A stretch of 64,000 bases of DNA from Rhynchospora pubera (lineage: Eukaryota; Streptophyta; Magnoliopsida; Poales; Cyperaceae). Below, piece after piece: positions 1 through 11,439 of the stretch. Below the pieces are notes generated by a model, which saw nothing but the letters and a program-made list of their open reading frames with translations, was not told the DNA's origin and ran no database searches. The DNA lies in NCBI GenBank assembly GCA_028095005.1, contig CM051460.1, positions 62,597,676 through 62,661,675 of the forward strand, written 5' to 3'. The translations under genes were made by a program, and so were the position numbers. The stretch's first letter is position 1. The number at the start of each line of letters is the position of its first letter.

Positions 1-100
1 ATTCAAAAATTCAACAAATTAAAAGAATCAATCAATTTTGCATAAAAATTGAATAAAGACTTAGGCTTTTTTGGATGATTTATCTATGTAATAAAAATAA

Positions 101-403
101 CTAATTATTTAATAAATTGGATTGATTGATATTTGTTGATTTTTTATTACGATGAATAGATGAAACAATTGCTAATCCAATAGCAGCTTCTGCAGCTGCA
201 ATAGTTATAATAAAGATGGAAAAAATGTCTCCTCTTAATTGTCTATTATCAAACATATCAGAAAAAATGACAAGATTTATATTAACCGAATTAAGGATAA
301 GTTCAAGACACATAAGTGCCCTAACCATGTTTCGACTTGTAATCAATCCATAAAGGCCCATCGAAAATAAGTAAACACTCAAAAAAAGCATGTGTTCAAA
401 CAT
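101..403 (-). CDS. ndhE: NADH-plastoquinone oxidoreductase subunit 4L (plastid NdhE), NUPT copy
   Basis: The product has 100 residues, close to the usual 101 for NdhE. It is a small membrane subunit of the thylakoid NDH complex, which works in cyclic electron flow and chlororespiration; it is homologous to NuoK of complex I. Three hydrophobic segments are visible, at about residues 2-20, 27-48 and 60-84. The second holds the conserved stretch LITSRNMVRALMCLELILN, and the third holds AAAEAAIGLAIVSS. The C-terminus NQSNLLNN is typical. ATA lies before the chosen ATG, so a slightly longer start is possible. In the chloroplast it is cotranscribed with ndhG and ndhI. In the nucleus it has no visible promoter or transit peptide and is probably not expressed. 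The frame has no break. Confidence 0.93.
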   Translation of the reverse strand: MFEHMLFLSVYLFSMGLYGLITSRNMVRALMCLELILNSVNINLVIFSDMFDNRQLRGDIFSIFIITIAAAEAAIGLAIVSSIHRNKKSTNINQSNLLNN

Positions 404-600
404 TATTGGTTGACTCTCTAATCTTTATAAAATTTAAAAAATAAAGAGAATATTTATATAAAAGAAAGTAAAAAAAATATTAAAATAAAGTAAAGACAAT
501 ATAGATTTTGACTTATAATTAATGGACCAAAAATTTGGATTTTTTTTATTTTGATTTCGAATTATCAATTCTTAGAATTTGGAATCATTCTAAGTATTTC

Positions 601-1131
601 TTATTGTCGAGCCATAGTAATTGCACCTATCAAGGAAACTAGAAGAATTATAGAAATGAGTTCAAAGGGAAGAAAAAAATCTGTTGCTAAATGAATCCCA
701 ATTTGTTGAACGTTATTTGTGAGTTCCTGTTCTATAATTTGATTTGATCTTGTAGTCCAAATAATCCCGTACCATGATGTATCTGATATAGTAGCCATTA
801 GTGAAAAAAAAATAGTTGTACAAATCAGTGAAGTAACCCCATCTCTAATGGTCCGAAGATAGGAATCATTGGAATATTCAGAACTATTCATGAACATTAC
901 AGCAAATAAGATCAATACATTTATGGCTCCGACATAAATAAGGAGCTGTGCGGCAGCTACAAAATAGGAGTTCAATGAAATATAGAATAAGGATATACAA
1001 ATAAGAACCAATCCCAACGAAAAGGCAAAATAAATTGGATTGGTAAGTAATACTACCCCTAGACCCCCTAATACAAGAACTGATCCTATAAATACCACAA
1101 GAATATCATGTATTGGTCCAGGTAAATCCAT
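601..1131 (-). CDS. ndhG: NADH-plastoquinone oxidoreductase subunit 6 (plastid NdhG), NUPT copy
   Basis: The 176-residue product equals the usual length of plastid NdhG, a membrane subunit of the NDH complex homologous to NuoJ. It starts MDLPGPIHDI and ends ITMARQ. Five hydrophobic segments are visible: roughly residues 9-29, 32-52, 57-77, 94-114 and 150-172. The family block VAAAQLLIYVGAINVLILF lies near residues 58-76. It sits between ndhI (upstream in transcription) and ndhE, with AT-rich spacers of about 320 and 200 bp, as in chloroplast genomes. There is no frameshift or stop. As a nuclear copy it lacks a targeting peptide, so function is unlikely. Confidence 0.94.
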   Translation of the reverse strand: MDLPGPIHDILVVFIGSVLVLGGLGVVLLTNPIYFAFSLGLVLICISLFYISLNSYFVAAAQLLIYVGAINVLILFAVMFMNSSEYSNDSYLRTIRDGVTSLICTTIFFSLMATISDTSWYGIIWTTRSNQIIEQELTNNVQQIGIHLATDFFLPFELISIILLVSLIGAITMARQ

Positions 1132-1449
1132 TATGTCAAAAAAAAAAAAAAGAACTTCAAATCTATCATGACCGTACTAAATGGTCCAGGAAAGGAAAAG
1201 GGGTTCCCCTATTTTGTTCTTGTATATAATATAGTTTATGATCCATTTATCATAGAATGAAATGGAAATATGGATGAATGGAAATCGAATTTTTATCCGA
1301 AAAAAGACTCGTTTGAATAGTGGTTCAAATTGTATATTTCGAAATCATCCCATCATGAAAAATCGATTCTCAGTTTCAATCAAAGAGTGATTCTCGACAA
1401 TAAATAGTTATAAGTTTGATTTGTAGTTACTGACTAACAAAAAAAAATC

Positions 1450-1992
1450 TTAGTAATTAGTAATCGTTCTGGAATCAAAGGAATTCTCTTTGTCTATTTG
1501 GATTGGAGTCGAATTCCTAATTGTTTGAATTGTGTAATCTCCAATTATTGAGATTGGTAACCGACCCAAAGCAATTTGATTATAATTCAATTCATGACGA
1601 TCATAAGTAGAAAGTTCATATTCTTCAGTCATTGATAAACAGTTTGTTGGACAATACTCGACACAGTTACCACAAAATATACAAACCCCGAAATCAATAC
1701 TATAATTAAGCAATTGTTTCTTTTGAATATCTCTTTCCAATCTCCAATCAACAACAGGTAGATCTATCGGGCATACACGAACACATACTTCACAAGCAAT
1801 ACATTTATCAAATTCAAAGTGGATTCGACCTCGAAAACGCTCTGACATGATCGATTTTTCATAAGGATATTGAATCGTGACAGGTAAACGATTTGTGTGG
1901 GATAAGGTAATTATGAAACTTTGCCCAATGTACCTTGCAGCTCGTATGGTTTGTTGACCATAATTCATGAACCCAGTTACCATAGGGAACAT
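1450..1992 (-). CDS. ndhI: NADH-plastoquinone oxidoreductase subunit I (plastid NdhI, 2x[4Fe-4S]), NUPT copy
   Basis: This is the peripheral iron-sulfur subunit of plastid NDH, which passes electrons through two [4Fe-4S] clusters. Both ligand motifs are intact: CIACEVCVRVCP and CIFCGNCVEYCP. I chose the ATG at 1990-1992 because it gives the family N-terminus MFPMVTGFMNYGQQ; the frame extends five codons further upstream (to 2007) and has its own ATG there. The C-terminus after YTIQTIRN is variable in the family, and here it is a 22-residue tail ending TITNY. Upstream in transcription lies the ndhA end, so the operon order ndhA-ndhI-ndhG-ndhE is kept. All residues expected for cluster binding are present, although this nuclear copy is probably silent. 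Confidence 0.94.
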   Translation of the reverse strand: MFPMVTGFMNYGQQTIRAARYIGQSFIITLSHTNRLPVTIQYPYEKSIMSERFRGRIHFEFDKCIACEVCVRVCPIDLPVVDWRLERDIQKKQLLNYSIDFGVCIFCGNCVEYCPTNCLSMTEEYELSTYDRHELNYNQIALGRLPISIIGDYTIQTIRNSTPIQIDKENSFDSRTITNY

Positions 1993-2080
1993 ATTGGAAA
2001 TATCCATGAAAAAAAGGAAGTTTCTTTCTCTTGTTTGAGAGATATTATGAATCGAGAATCTTGTTATCGTATTTTGTTAT

Positions 2081-2155
2081 TTATAGTGAGACAAGTTGTG
2101 AAGAAGTTGTTAATAACAGATTACCTAGAGAAATAGGTAAAAGAAATTTCCATCC
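2081..2155 (-). pseudogene. ndhA: 3' end of plastid ndhA exon 2, cut at the NUPT junction
   Basis: Read on the minus strand, this encodes the C-terminal 24 residues of plastid NdhA (GWKFLLPISLGN then LLLTTSSQLVSL) followed by TAA at 2081-2083. NdhA is the quinone-site membrane subunit homologous to NuoH. Just upstream (2156-2176) the match becomes imperfect, with an in-frame stop, and then ends. The rest of exon 2, the intron and exon 1 are missing, so the plastid/nuclear breakpoint lies inside this gene. Confidence 0.85.
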
Positions 2156-2180
2156 AATAAGGTTAATTAGGATCCATCAG

Positions 2181-3789
2181 TGCCTCGGTTATACTCAGAC
2201 TGCGCACTGCGCATGAAGAGTTTAACTGGGATGAACTTGCTTAAGATCACTCCTTAGCACTGGCTTTGGAGCTCTTATGTGAGTGGTGTTGCTTTGATTG
2301 AGCATGTGATGAGCATTGTCAGTCATGCTCGTGATTTGCTTGATCTAGTACACGCCAAATTACTTTATATTCCTTTCAAGTCAGAATATAAAGTGTGCAT
2401 AGGTGACAATAGCAAAATAAAGGACTTTTTTTGTAAATGTGAGACCTGAACTTGAGGAGATGATGGTAGATCAACAGGTGATAAGATTGCAAGGATTCCC
2501 CTTTGCATAATTTAAATTTAGAAATTGTCAAAAACAAGGGCCTTAAATGAAATTTATGGTCATTATTGATTGAGGATAAACTTTATTGCTTTTATTTCTT
2601 TCAGATTTGTAATGGTTGACTTTACTTTGACATCACCTTGCCCCAGTATTAGACATAATGTTTGTAAAAATAGATAACTACAACAGCTTTGGTAATATGA
2701 AATATTCTTCTAATGCTTGACGATTCTTAGGAATGACTTTCTACAATTAGATAAGACTCTCGGGTTTGTTTGCAAGAATAGATAATTGACTTATTTGACT
2801 GTCAGGGTCCATGAATAATATTGCATTCCTTGTTGGTATGACCAATGTACCTTTAAAGTAATTGAAGCCATAGCATGGATGTTCATTTAACCAATGTACC
2901 AGTAAAGATATTAACGTTTATCATTATTTCTCTTCTTCGTCAATGGGCCATTGGTGTAAAGTGTCAGGTATATGGTCAAATGTGGCATGTTCAAGGGTTG
3001 CTGCAACTTTGTAAATGACAGGTGTACATAGGAGTCAGTATTGTTAAATTGCAAATATTGAAATATGCTTTGACATGATTAATCTATAGTTGTCATAGAC
3101 GCTTAACCTAAATTGTTGAGACAAAAGTAAAAATAGAGGTATAGCTAGTCATTATATCAAAATTGCATTCATTAATAGCTCGTTTCTGGACATAGCCTAA
3201 GCCAACTGAGACCTACTAGTCTCGATTTCTGTATCTCTTCAAATACCATCAAGTTCAATACATGCATATTAAATTGACCCTCGCAATATCCTTCTTGTAA
3301 CGTCTTGGTCCTCGATTAATCTTTTCTGGTATGGTATGGCTTCTTACTTAGCATTGATACCAACACCCGACGACACCGCATCTGCTCTTCATCTTCCCAC
3401 CAAATGGGACCGATGCAACACTAGCGGAGTTCACCGATGCACTCGTCTTGGTCTCACGATGCTTCCAAGCTTCTTCCTCGATACTGCGATGGCCGGAAAC
3501 TGTAACGGATCTAAATCCGTTAATTTGCCGGACCCGTTAGTCAAGAAACGAAATCCATCTTCTTCGTTCGCGTTTCAGCGCCGAGATCCCTTTGATCGTC
3601 TGTGGCGAAGCAACAACAGGACCTGCGTGGTCGATTTCTGCCTACGATGGAGACAGGAAGAAATGAAATAAAGGAGATTTTGGTCCATCGATCATCAAGG
3701 CCCATAAAAGAGAAACTGGAAGGCAGCCCATTCACAGAATTTTAATTCCTCTTTGCCACCTCATTTCTCGTCGCTGACGCGACCCAATC
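2181..3789. other. No recognisable gene; GC-richer block at 3340-3790
   Basis: From 2181 to 3335 I see no open frame with family features, only AT-rich DNA. From 3340 to 3790 GC content rises and both strands have short open frames (111 codons on plus, 64 on minus) with no motif I recognise. The last 100 bases align in reverse with the block near 45.25-45.3 kb, so part of this stretch belongs to a repeat rather than to a gene. Confidence 0.5.
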
Positions 3790-5890
3790 GAGAAAACACA
3801 TTTTAGATAGGAACTTTAAAAATCAATTAAAAAGAATAGGAAAAGCAGAAAAATACAAGCGACATATCCATAAAATTTTAAAATAAAAATAAACCGACTT
3901 CACTGATACTTTGATATGAAAATATGTCAACGTAGCGGCCTTTTGTATTTTTGAAGCATTTTCACTTTAAAAATGAACTTTATAAATATTAAAAAATTAA
4001 TAAACCCATTTATAAAATTTTAAAACTGAAACTAAATACTTCTGAAATAAAATCCCAATATAATATCTTTGAAATCAAGTATTTTTAAATATAAACATAT
4101 TTTCCAAATTACGAAAAATCAAAATAAGTCAATATTACAAAGCACCGTTGAAATGAAATTTAAATACTTTCAATATACAAATAAATTTGAGAATGATACT
4201 CTCATACTTTCGCGAGCTAAGTATTTTCAAATACAAAAAGGATCTCTAAAAGTCAAAAGTGCAAAAAGGCCAAAGTGAATAAAATCACCAATATCCTAAA
4301 TGAAACCTCAGAAATTAAAAGTCAAAACACGAAATCCAAAGTCCAAACCGAAACCTCTTCGTTTGAGGAAAAGTCCCTCGCTAGGGTTGAGATCGACCTT
4401 AGATGACTCAGAAATCGAATTCTTACGGGCCCCCTCGTCCAAAGAATTTCATTTTTGTTCTCACAAGAAGATCGGCTAAGATGATCCCAAGAACTGACTC
4501 TTATTAAGAAGACCGACTAAGATGGTCCCTAGGGTCGTTAAAGAACCAACTCTTATTAAGAAGACCGATGAAGATGGTCCCTAGGGTTGTAAAAGAACCA
4601 ACTTTCGTCGAGTAGCCATCAAAGAGGACCCGAAGGTTGTAAAATTCCTTTTGTTCTCATAAGACCGACTAAGATAGTCCCTAGGGTCGTTAAAGAACCA
4701 ACTCTTATTAAGAAGACCGACTAAGATGGTCCCTAGGGTTGTAAAAGAACCAACTTTAGCTTAAAGGCGCCACATGCCCCTAAGGTTGTAAAACTCCTCT
4801 TTTATTCTCACAAAAAGACCGACTAAGATGGTCCCGAGAACCGACTCTTATTAAGAAGACCGACTAAGATGGTGCCTAGGGTCGTTAAAGAACTAACTCT
4901 TATTAAGAAGACCGATTAAGATGGTCCCTAGGGTTGTAAAAGAACCAACTTTAGCTCAAAGGCGCCACATGCCCTTAAGGTTGTAAAACTCCTCTTTTGT
5001 TCTCACAAGAAGACCGACTAAGATGGTCCCGAGAACCGACTCTTATTAAGAAGACCGACTAAGATGGTCCCTAGGGTCGTTAAAGAACCAACTCTTATTA
5101 AGAAGACCGACTAAGATGGTCCCTAGGGTTGTAAAAGAACCAACTTTAGCTCAAAGGCGCCACATGCCCCTAAGGTTGTAAAATTCCTCTTTTGTTCTCA
5201 CAAGAAGACCGACTAAGATGGTCCCGAGAATCGACTCTTATTAAGAAGACCGACTAAGATGGTCCCTAGGGTCGTTAAAGAACCAACTCTTATTAAGAAG
5301 ACCGATCAAGATGGTCCCTAGGGTTGTAAAAGAACCAACTTTCGCCGAAAGGTCGCCCAAGAGACCCCGAAGGTTGTAAAACTCATTTTCATTCTCACAA
5401 GAAGGCCAGTCATAGCCCCGAGAGTTCACCAAACGACTCCAAAATAACGCTACATGAAGATTCACCCCTTTTCGAACAAAGACCTCTTCTAAACCAAAAT
5501 TCATTCCTTTCAAGTCAAGATTAGAAGCCTTTCGTCGATCCTTAATTGGGTCCCGTTAATCAAGTTTGGTACCATCAATTAAGTCCTCCTTAATAGCACT
5601 CCATAAGCCTCTTTTCTTGACCCATTACGTCAATACCCTTCACGTCACTTAACCAGAGGTTCTCGTAGGCAACTACGAGGTAATTAACAATAGGGGCTTG
5701 CGGCTATTGGAAAGAAAGGACCCGCTAAATCAAGAAACTTCTTTAAGTAGCGACTCTGTATAGGGTTCTCTTGTTTTGAGAGATACCCGCCATAGAGATC
5801 GAAACCTTAAGGGAGGTGAATCTAGGCTATGTTTCCATCGTTCTTCGAAAAATTCTTTCGAGGAGAATAATGACGAAAAAGCAGCGACAC
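3790..5890 (-). repeat. Dispersed retroelement-related repeat, copy A (inverted relative to copy B at 43985-45210)
   Basis: Three separate blocks match the reverse complement of 43985-45210: the AT-rich block 3780-4010, the block 4310-4360, and the block 5640-5890. The last contains a reversed GAGTCGCTACTT-like sequence of a type common in plant LTR elements. The segments between matching blocks are tandem arrays that differ in the two copies. Probably this is a piece of a gypsy-like LTR element; no coding domain is left. Confidence 0.6.
4461..5400. repeat. Higher-order tandem array, about 195-bp unit
   Basis: The key phrase GACCGACTAAGATGGTCCC recurs throughout. Equivalent points of the larger unit fall at 4817, 5012 and 5207, exactly 195 bp apart. 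Earlier, more divergent copies begin at 4470 and 4673, the second one lacking about one sub-unit. Each unit holds three sub-units of about 51-54 bp (variants ending in GTCGTTAAAG, GTTGTAAAAG and CCGAGAACCGACTC) plus a segment with AAAGGCGCCACATGCCC. Confidence 0.9.
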
Positions 5891-7251
5891 TAAGCACCGT
5901 GTAATAAGCGCTTATGTATCGGGACTCAGTAGGTCCAGTCTAGAATGGTCCGGAGTGTGAGTGTTCCCAGCTTGCTTGTACATTTTGATGATTTAATTGA
6001 CTGAATTATGTATGAATTGAATTGGCCGTTGGCATCCATCTTATAAGGTGGTTCGCGGTATCTGAAGGAAATGATTGAAATAATTGACTTGTGATAAACC
6101 AGACTTGCATTTTTTACTAATTGTCCAATCAAATGAACCGGTATTTGTTATACTTGGAATCTGAATTGATATTGAATTGGTGCCGAGCTCACATGTCATA
6201 TTGCATTAACTGGATTAATCTAATCTTGTTGTGCTTATTTAAAATTTAAAATAAAAGTAAATGTTTATCTACTTGATTTGTAGATTGTATTTTAACTCAG
6301 TAATTTAATTAGTTCCTAAACTTGTAATTAAAATTCAGGAACTAAATATCGTACTGAGATAAATTTTATTTATCTCACATCTCCACTTTGTGGGTTCTAG
6401 GTTAGTGAGCGGGGTCGCGTTTACGGAGGAATAAGCCATTTTTAGTTGTTCACCGGTGAGTGTCATGTGACTTATACCGGTGCTATCTATATTATATTTT
6501 GTACTAGACCTGTATATTATATAATAGTAGTGTCATAATATGCTATTTTGGAATGATTTCCAGTTATTGTGCATTTATTTATATTATGTAAACATATTAT
6601 TAGAATCTGAACTGTGTAATGCTTGTGTTAATAATTAACTCTAACTTTTACATGGATATATGTAATTTTCATGGTTAGGATTATGTATATATGTACTCAT
6701 TTTTGAAATCATATGTACTTTTAACTAATGTTCGCCTAGTTGTATGCATGGTTGTATTGGTGTAATTTTTATGTTTATGTAAACTGAACCATATCATTTA
6801 TAATGCTGGTATCAGGAACGTCTATTTGTTAACGTGTAACTTTCTTGGCCAAACTTTATGTATTTGTATTATTTTGAGTATATGTATATGTATCTTAGTG
6901 CTACTCATATAGTTTCTATGCATAATTATATTTGTGTGATTATGTAAACTATAAATTTTGAGATGAATGCATGGTTAGTTGTTACTTTTATAATTAAACC
7001 TTTATGTTGAAATTGAAGCATCCTTGTACTCTCGTGAGAGTGTGCATATGTGTAACCACATGCTTTTATAAATCCGGATTGCTTACTTCATTAGGATGGT
7101 GTCATCTGTTTCTATCCTTAGTTATTTTTGTATATTTTTACTGATCAGCAAGCTCTAGGCCTAAGTTCCAACTTGCATTTTATTTCTTTGAATGTATATG
7201 TAAACCATGTGTTTGAATTTTAAGCACGTAGGCATTGTTTGAAAGTGAATA

Positions 7252-7306
<55 letters not shown>

Positions 7307-7519
7307 GATGGTATACACATATATTTAAAATGTTAGTCTTGTTATTTTTGTATCCTTCTATCTATTTTATATACAGTTTGCTTTCTGGTTGAAATTATGC
7401 ACATCCATTCACTTTATTAATTTTTTTTATGGCAGTGAATTAGAGAAAGCCTTATGTGTGTGCGGAGTAGCTGCACACTCACGGCGACTGTCGACACCCT
7501 TGGTCTTGGGGTGTGACAA
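5891..7519 (+). repeat. AT-rich block ending in an LTR-like terminus
   Basis: There is no coding frame. The block ends CTTGGGGTGTGACA at 7506-7519, the form of a plant LTR end, next to the retroelement-like repeat on its left. A matching TGTCACACCCC start was not found, so LTR status is an inference. A (TA)n microsatellite lies inside at about 7257-7300. Confidence 0.35.
7257..7300. repeat. (TA)n microsatellite
   Basis: About 21 TA units in an otherwise AT-rich block. Confidence 0.9.
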
Positions 7520-9800
7520 ATCCTATTTAATTTCAGCACCTGGAACAAAAGAGGAAAAAAAATTGTATGTTAAACTCCTGGCATTCAGTAGCAAACTACC
7601 AACAGAACAAAATAAAAAAGATTAAAGAGCATAGGAAAAACAAACAACAAATAAAGCAGATCATATTTAAACAAATGAAACTTTGCATAGCTGCATATGG
7701 TTATTGGTTCTTTGGAATTTGAAGGTGCTACTGCAAGGATCAGTATGCAGCGTGTTTTGCAATAAGGAACTATATTGATAGATCCTAACTATATAGCCAT
7801 ACACCTCTCTTTGAGGGCGATCATTTTATCAAATAACTTAAGATAAAACATCCTCTATATTTTAGGATATTTTTGGAAATTTAGAGAAAAATGAAACTAA
7901 AATCAGAAAATAGTTTATTATTATCTCGGATAGAGTTTCTTTTTCTTATTTATTTATTTTTTGTAAAGATATTTGATTATTGTGACTTGTCTAAGATAGA
8001 GCTATTTCACTTTTGTATTCCTTATCTTTGAGTATGTTTCTATTTTTTCTTATGCACCGGATAAAGATAATGAATGTATATATTATATAATAATAATAAA
8101 ACAAATTTATGGTTAAATATATGTAACCTAGGTTAGAAAGGTATTTATAGTGGTTTCTATAAACATACCTTTCTAAATACCTTTCTTTACTAGGTCCTCA
8201 TTTTTATAAATTGGAATTTAACTAATGATTTTTATATATTTTCCTCATTTGTGTGTCCATATTGTAAATTCCAATTTATAAATTTGTGTGTCAAACTTTT
8301 CCTCATTATTAGGCCGTTTAACAAATTATTTGTGTGTCAAAATTGGAATTTATAAGTTTGACAAACAAATTTATAAATTGGAATTTACAATATGGACAGG
8401 CGAGCCTACTGCACAAACCCAAAACCTTTAAAGGGGATCAAAAGAAAATTTGCTAAACAAAAGAAGAACCATTTAGAAAAAGAAAATTTGCTAAGCAAAA
8501 GAAGAACCATTTAGAAAATTAAAAATGGCAAACTAAAATAGTTAAAATGTCAAATAGAGCAGTAATGAAAATAACAGAGAGAAAGATATTACCTTTGAAT
8601 TCAATAGTAATTTTTATGAGCATCTTTCTGGCATAATATAGATGTTTGATGAATCTTGAACATGAAAATAAAAAGTGAAATAGTAAATTATTGTATATTC
8701 TGCAATATGCAAGCAGCTTGAGATAATGGTTCTTTTATTACTATCGAGTCACTGAAATGAGATACTAAAATTACACAGCGACCTACAAAAAGCAGGAATT
8801 CATTCCTTCAGCAAATTTCAACTACAAAATTTTATGTTTCAATTTAAAATATTGAAAATAGGTTTCTAGTCTAAGAATATTTGATTTCTTCATGGAATGA
8901 TCAAAAGTGTTCAACCAAAAGCTAAAATTAGCATACATTTTCCAAAACCATAAATTATAACATAAAAAGAAGAAACCTTCACCTCATGCAAGGCCTCCTT
9001 CAATCCCTGTGCTTGTCTTCTCCTGTACTGGTATTGCATCACCGCTGTAGAAAGAAAATAAAAAAAAGGGATTAAAAATATATAGATACCAAAGCTAAAA
9101 AAAATTAAGAAATTAGAAAAAAAAACAGTAGAAGGAAGTGCTTCTCGCTTAATCTCCTGGCCATGCTTCACAACTTATTAAAACCTCAACCAAGGAACTG
9201 CAAGAGAGATGAAAATGAGCTGATCAGTCCAAGATTAAATTGAAATAGGAAATGGTACAAAATAGAAGGAAAGAGAGATAAAATCGAAGCATGTCAGTAA
9301 AAGAGCACCTAAACCAATCCGTCCAAAGCATAAGAAGAATGTTTTTGTTGCGTGTTTTTTGGATGGTTCTTTCTGGCAGGAAAACAGGAACCAAAACAAT
9401 ACTAATCCATACATGAAAAGACAAATAGATCGCTCAATGAGCGCGAAGCAATCCAACCTCAAGCAGCAAATACGGGAAAAAAAGAGAAAAAAAGAGGAGA
9501 AGCCTAATAAGCAAGTCTGACAAAGAAAAGGGAAGAGGATAGGGATGAAGCATGGCGAGCTTGGTAAAACACACCAGCAATACAAATCGCAGAGCGCAAA
9601 TAGACAGAGACCAACAAAAAGCAGCGTAGAACCCCCGAAACCAGAACCAGAGGTGCAGTGAACCCAGTGCAGAGAAGAATAAACGCATATCGAAGCAATG
9701 GACCACAATCGAAGCACAGAAGAACAGTAGTAGCGAAATAGACGAAAGTAGAGGGAACGGCGCACAGACCAGGACCATCTCATCGAAGAGAATCCGTACC
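7520..9800. other. AT-rich stretch without a recognised gene
   Basis: A hairpin at 8254-8398 and two short exon-like blocks on the minus strand (8593-8654 and 8993-9044) are described separately. A 202-codon minus-strand frame at 9235-9843 has a cysteine, phenylalanine and leucine rich composition and no motif, and is probably fortuitous. Confidence 0.4.
8254..8398. repeat. Inverted repeat, 45-bp arms
   Basis: Left arm 8254-8298 begins TGTCCATATTGTAAATTCC, and right arm 8354-8398 is its reverse complement with about one mismatch. The loop is about 55 bp. The form is that of a small foldback or MITE remnant. Confidence 0.75.
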
Positions 9801-9821
9801 ACAACACATGGACACCTCTAG

Positions 9822-10033
9822 ATGGGTCCGTATCCTCTACCAACTTTTTGAGGTTGGTAGAGTGACAACATTAAATCCAAGCCGTTAGATTTAATCTCGA
9901 CGGTTAAAATTTTTTCGGACCTATCAATCTAGTTTCATGCACGGGGCTTCCTTAACCGTTGAGATTAGATCTAACGATTCAGATCATAAATCGGCACTCT
10001 ACCAACCTTTTAAGGTTGACAGAGGATGTGATT
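9822..10033. mobile_element. Foldback MITE-like element with about 80-bp inverted arms
   Basis: The left arm (9822-9908) contains CCTCTACCAAC...GGTTGGTAGAGTG and ...CGACGGTTAA. The right arm (9950-10033) is its diverged reverse complement, TTAACCGTTGAGA...CTCTACCAACC. Each arm itself holds a small hairpin. No open frame. Confidence 0.65.
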
Positions 10034-10207
10034 CGATCCCCTCTAGATACCCGGTCCGCGAGCATCACCCAGGGCACGACATGAGAGGAACTGTACGGAG
10101 CAGAGGGAATCGAGGCGGAGAAAGGAACTATCTCGAAAGAGAAGATCAAGCGGCTGGAGCTAAAGACATCAGATGGCCACGATGGAAGAAACAGAACGGA
10201 CGGACCA

Positions 10208-10367
10208 GATCCGATTACTGTTCCGCAACAGTACTGATGAATAGTAACGGATCCGGATCCAATAACCCCAAATTAATATATGTTTAGATCCGATTACTAT
10301 TCTGCAACAGTACTTATGAATAGTAACGGATCCGGATCCAATAATCCGGATTAATATATGTTTCGAT
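10208..10367. repeat. Tandem duplication, 79-bp unit
   Basis: Two adjacent copies start at 10208 and 10287 with GATCCGATTACT; each includes AGTAACGGATCCGGATCC. They differ at a few positions. Confidence 0.8.
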
Positions 10368-10379
10368 ATATTTTGACAG

Positions 10380-11430
10380 GCGTGTTACGTGTGTACCCAT
10401 ATTTTCACATATGGGACCCACATCTGTAGCATATTTTCACGTGAATAGCAAATCATTACATGTGGGACCCACGTCCATATTTTATATATCAGCATATTAC
10501 ACGTGATGGGATTATGGGACCCTTATCCATGTGTTTATTTACTATATCACATTATATTAATTTATAATGAATTAATAAAGCATAAAAAATGACACAGATT
10601 ATTTATAATTCAAAATTATTTTATAAATCACTCAAATGTCATTCAATTTTTTTACAAATTCAACAAAAACATATCACCTAAAAATATCACGTATATAGTA
10701 CAATATTAGAAATTTCAAGCAAAAGTTTGGACTTCTCGTGGAATTTGTCCAGAACCTTCGTGTAGCCATGATCACTTCTAATTTCATACCTTAATCTTTC
10801 TCTACCAAACACACAAATTCTTTCTTCTTTGCATATTTACTATGCCGGTTATTCCTTCTCTCATGTCGGTACGCCTCTTCAGCCGACACTCCGTAAGTCT
10901 GTTGAGAGGCCAAAAGCATAAATATATTTAGCTATTCTAATTAAGAAAGACAATTGCTTAATCAACCACAAGAAAGTCAACTTCATTTCCATCTCACTGG
11001 TAAAAACGAGTACCATGCTAAATTGCATTACTAACTTCAATTTAATTCTATTGCCATGCAAAATTAAGCCTAAACATGCCCTGTATACAATAATTACTCT
11101 ATATATGACCTAACGTGCCTATTATATCAACTTAATACATCAGTTACTATCATCAATTATCAATTTTAATCATGCCTATAATCTATTTCCCTCAATTCAC
11201 ATCTAACAACCATCAATTGAACCTAATTCCAATCAGAAATAGAAATTCCCAAATTTTCCAAATCAAGCAAACCTAATAAGATTCAATTGCACAACAATAA
11301 TCAAATAACTTAGCTTCTCTCAAAAATACAGATAACAGAATCTAAGAGAAGGATTTAACTCAAAGAAGAAAGACTTGTACCTTCACTCATTGCTCTCAGA
11401 CTTCTCTACTCTCTTTCTCTCAACAGTTTT
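10380..11430. other. AT-rich stretch, nothing recognised
   Basis: No open frame with family features and no clear repeat on either strand. Confidence 0.4.
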
Positions 11431-11439
11431 TCTAATAGA

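Larger units (their letters stand above)
1..2180. other. Chloroplast-derived segment in nuclear DNA (NUPT)
   Basis: The block carries, on the minus strand, the 3' end of ndhA, then ndhI, ndhG and ndhE in the order found in the small single-copy region of plant chloroplast genomes. AT-rich plastid-type spacers lie between them. Plastid similarity stops near position 2155-2180, inside ndhA exon 2, and what follows has no plastid features. The left end runs off the window toward where psaC would lie. The three complete frames are undamaged, which suggests recent transfer. A chimeric assembly join at about 2.17 kb is the alternative. Confidence 0.85.

Noticed and set aside
9235..9843. 202-codon minus-strand frame
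   Set aside because: No motif, odd Cys/Phe/Leu composition, overlapping frames of similar length, and it begins inside a foldback element.
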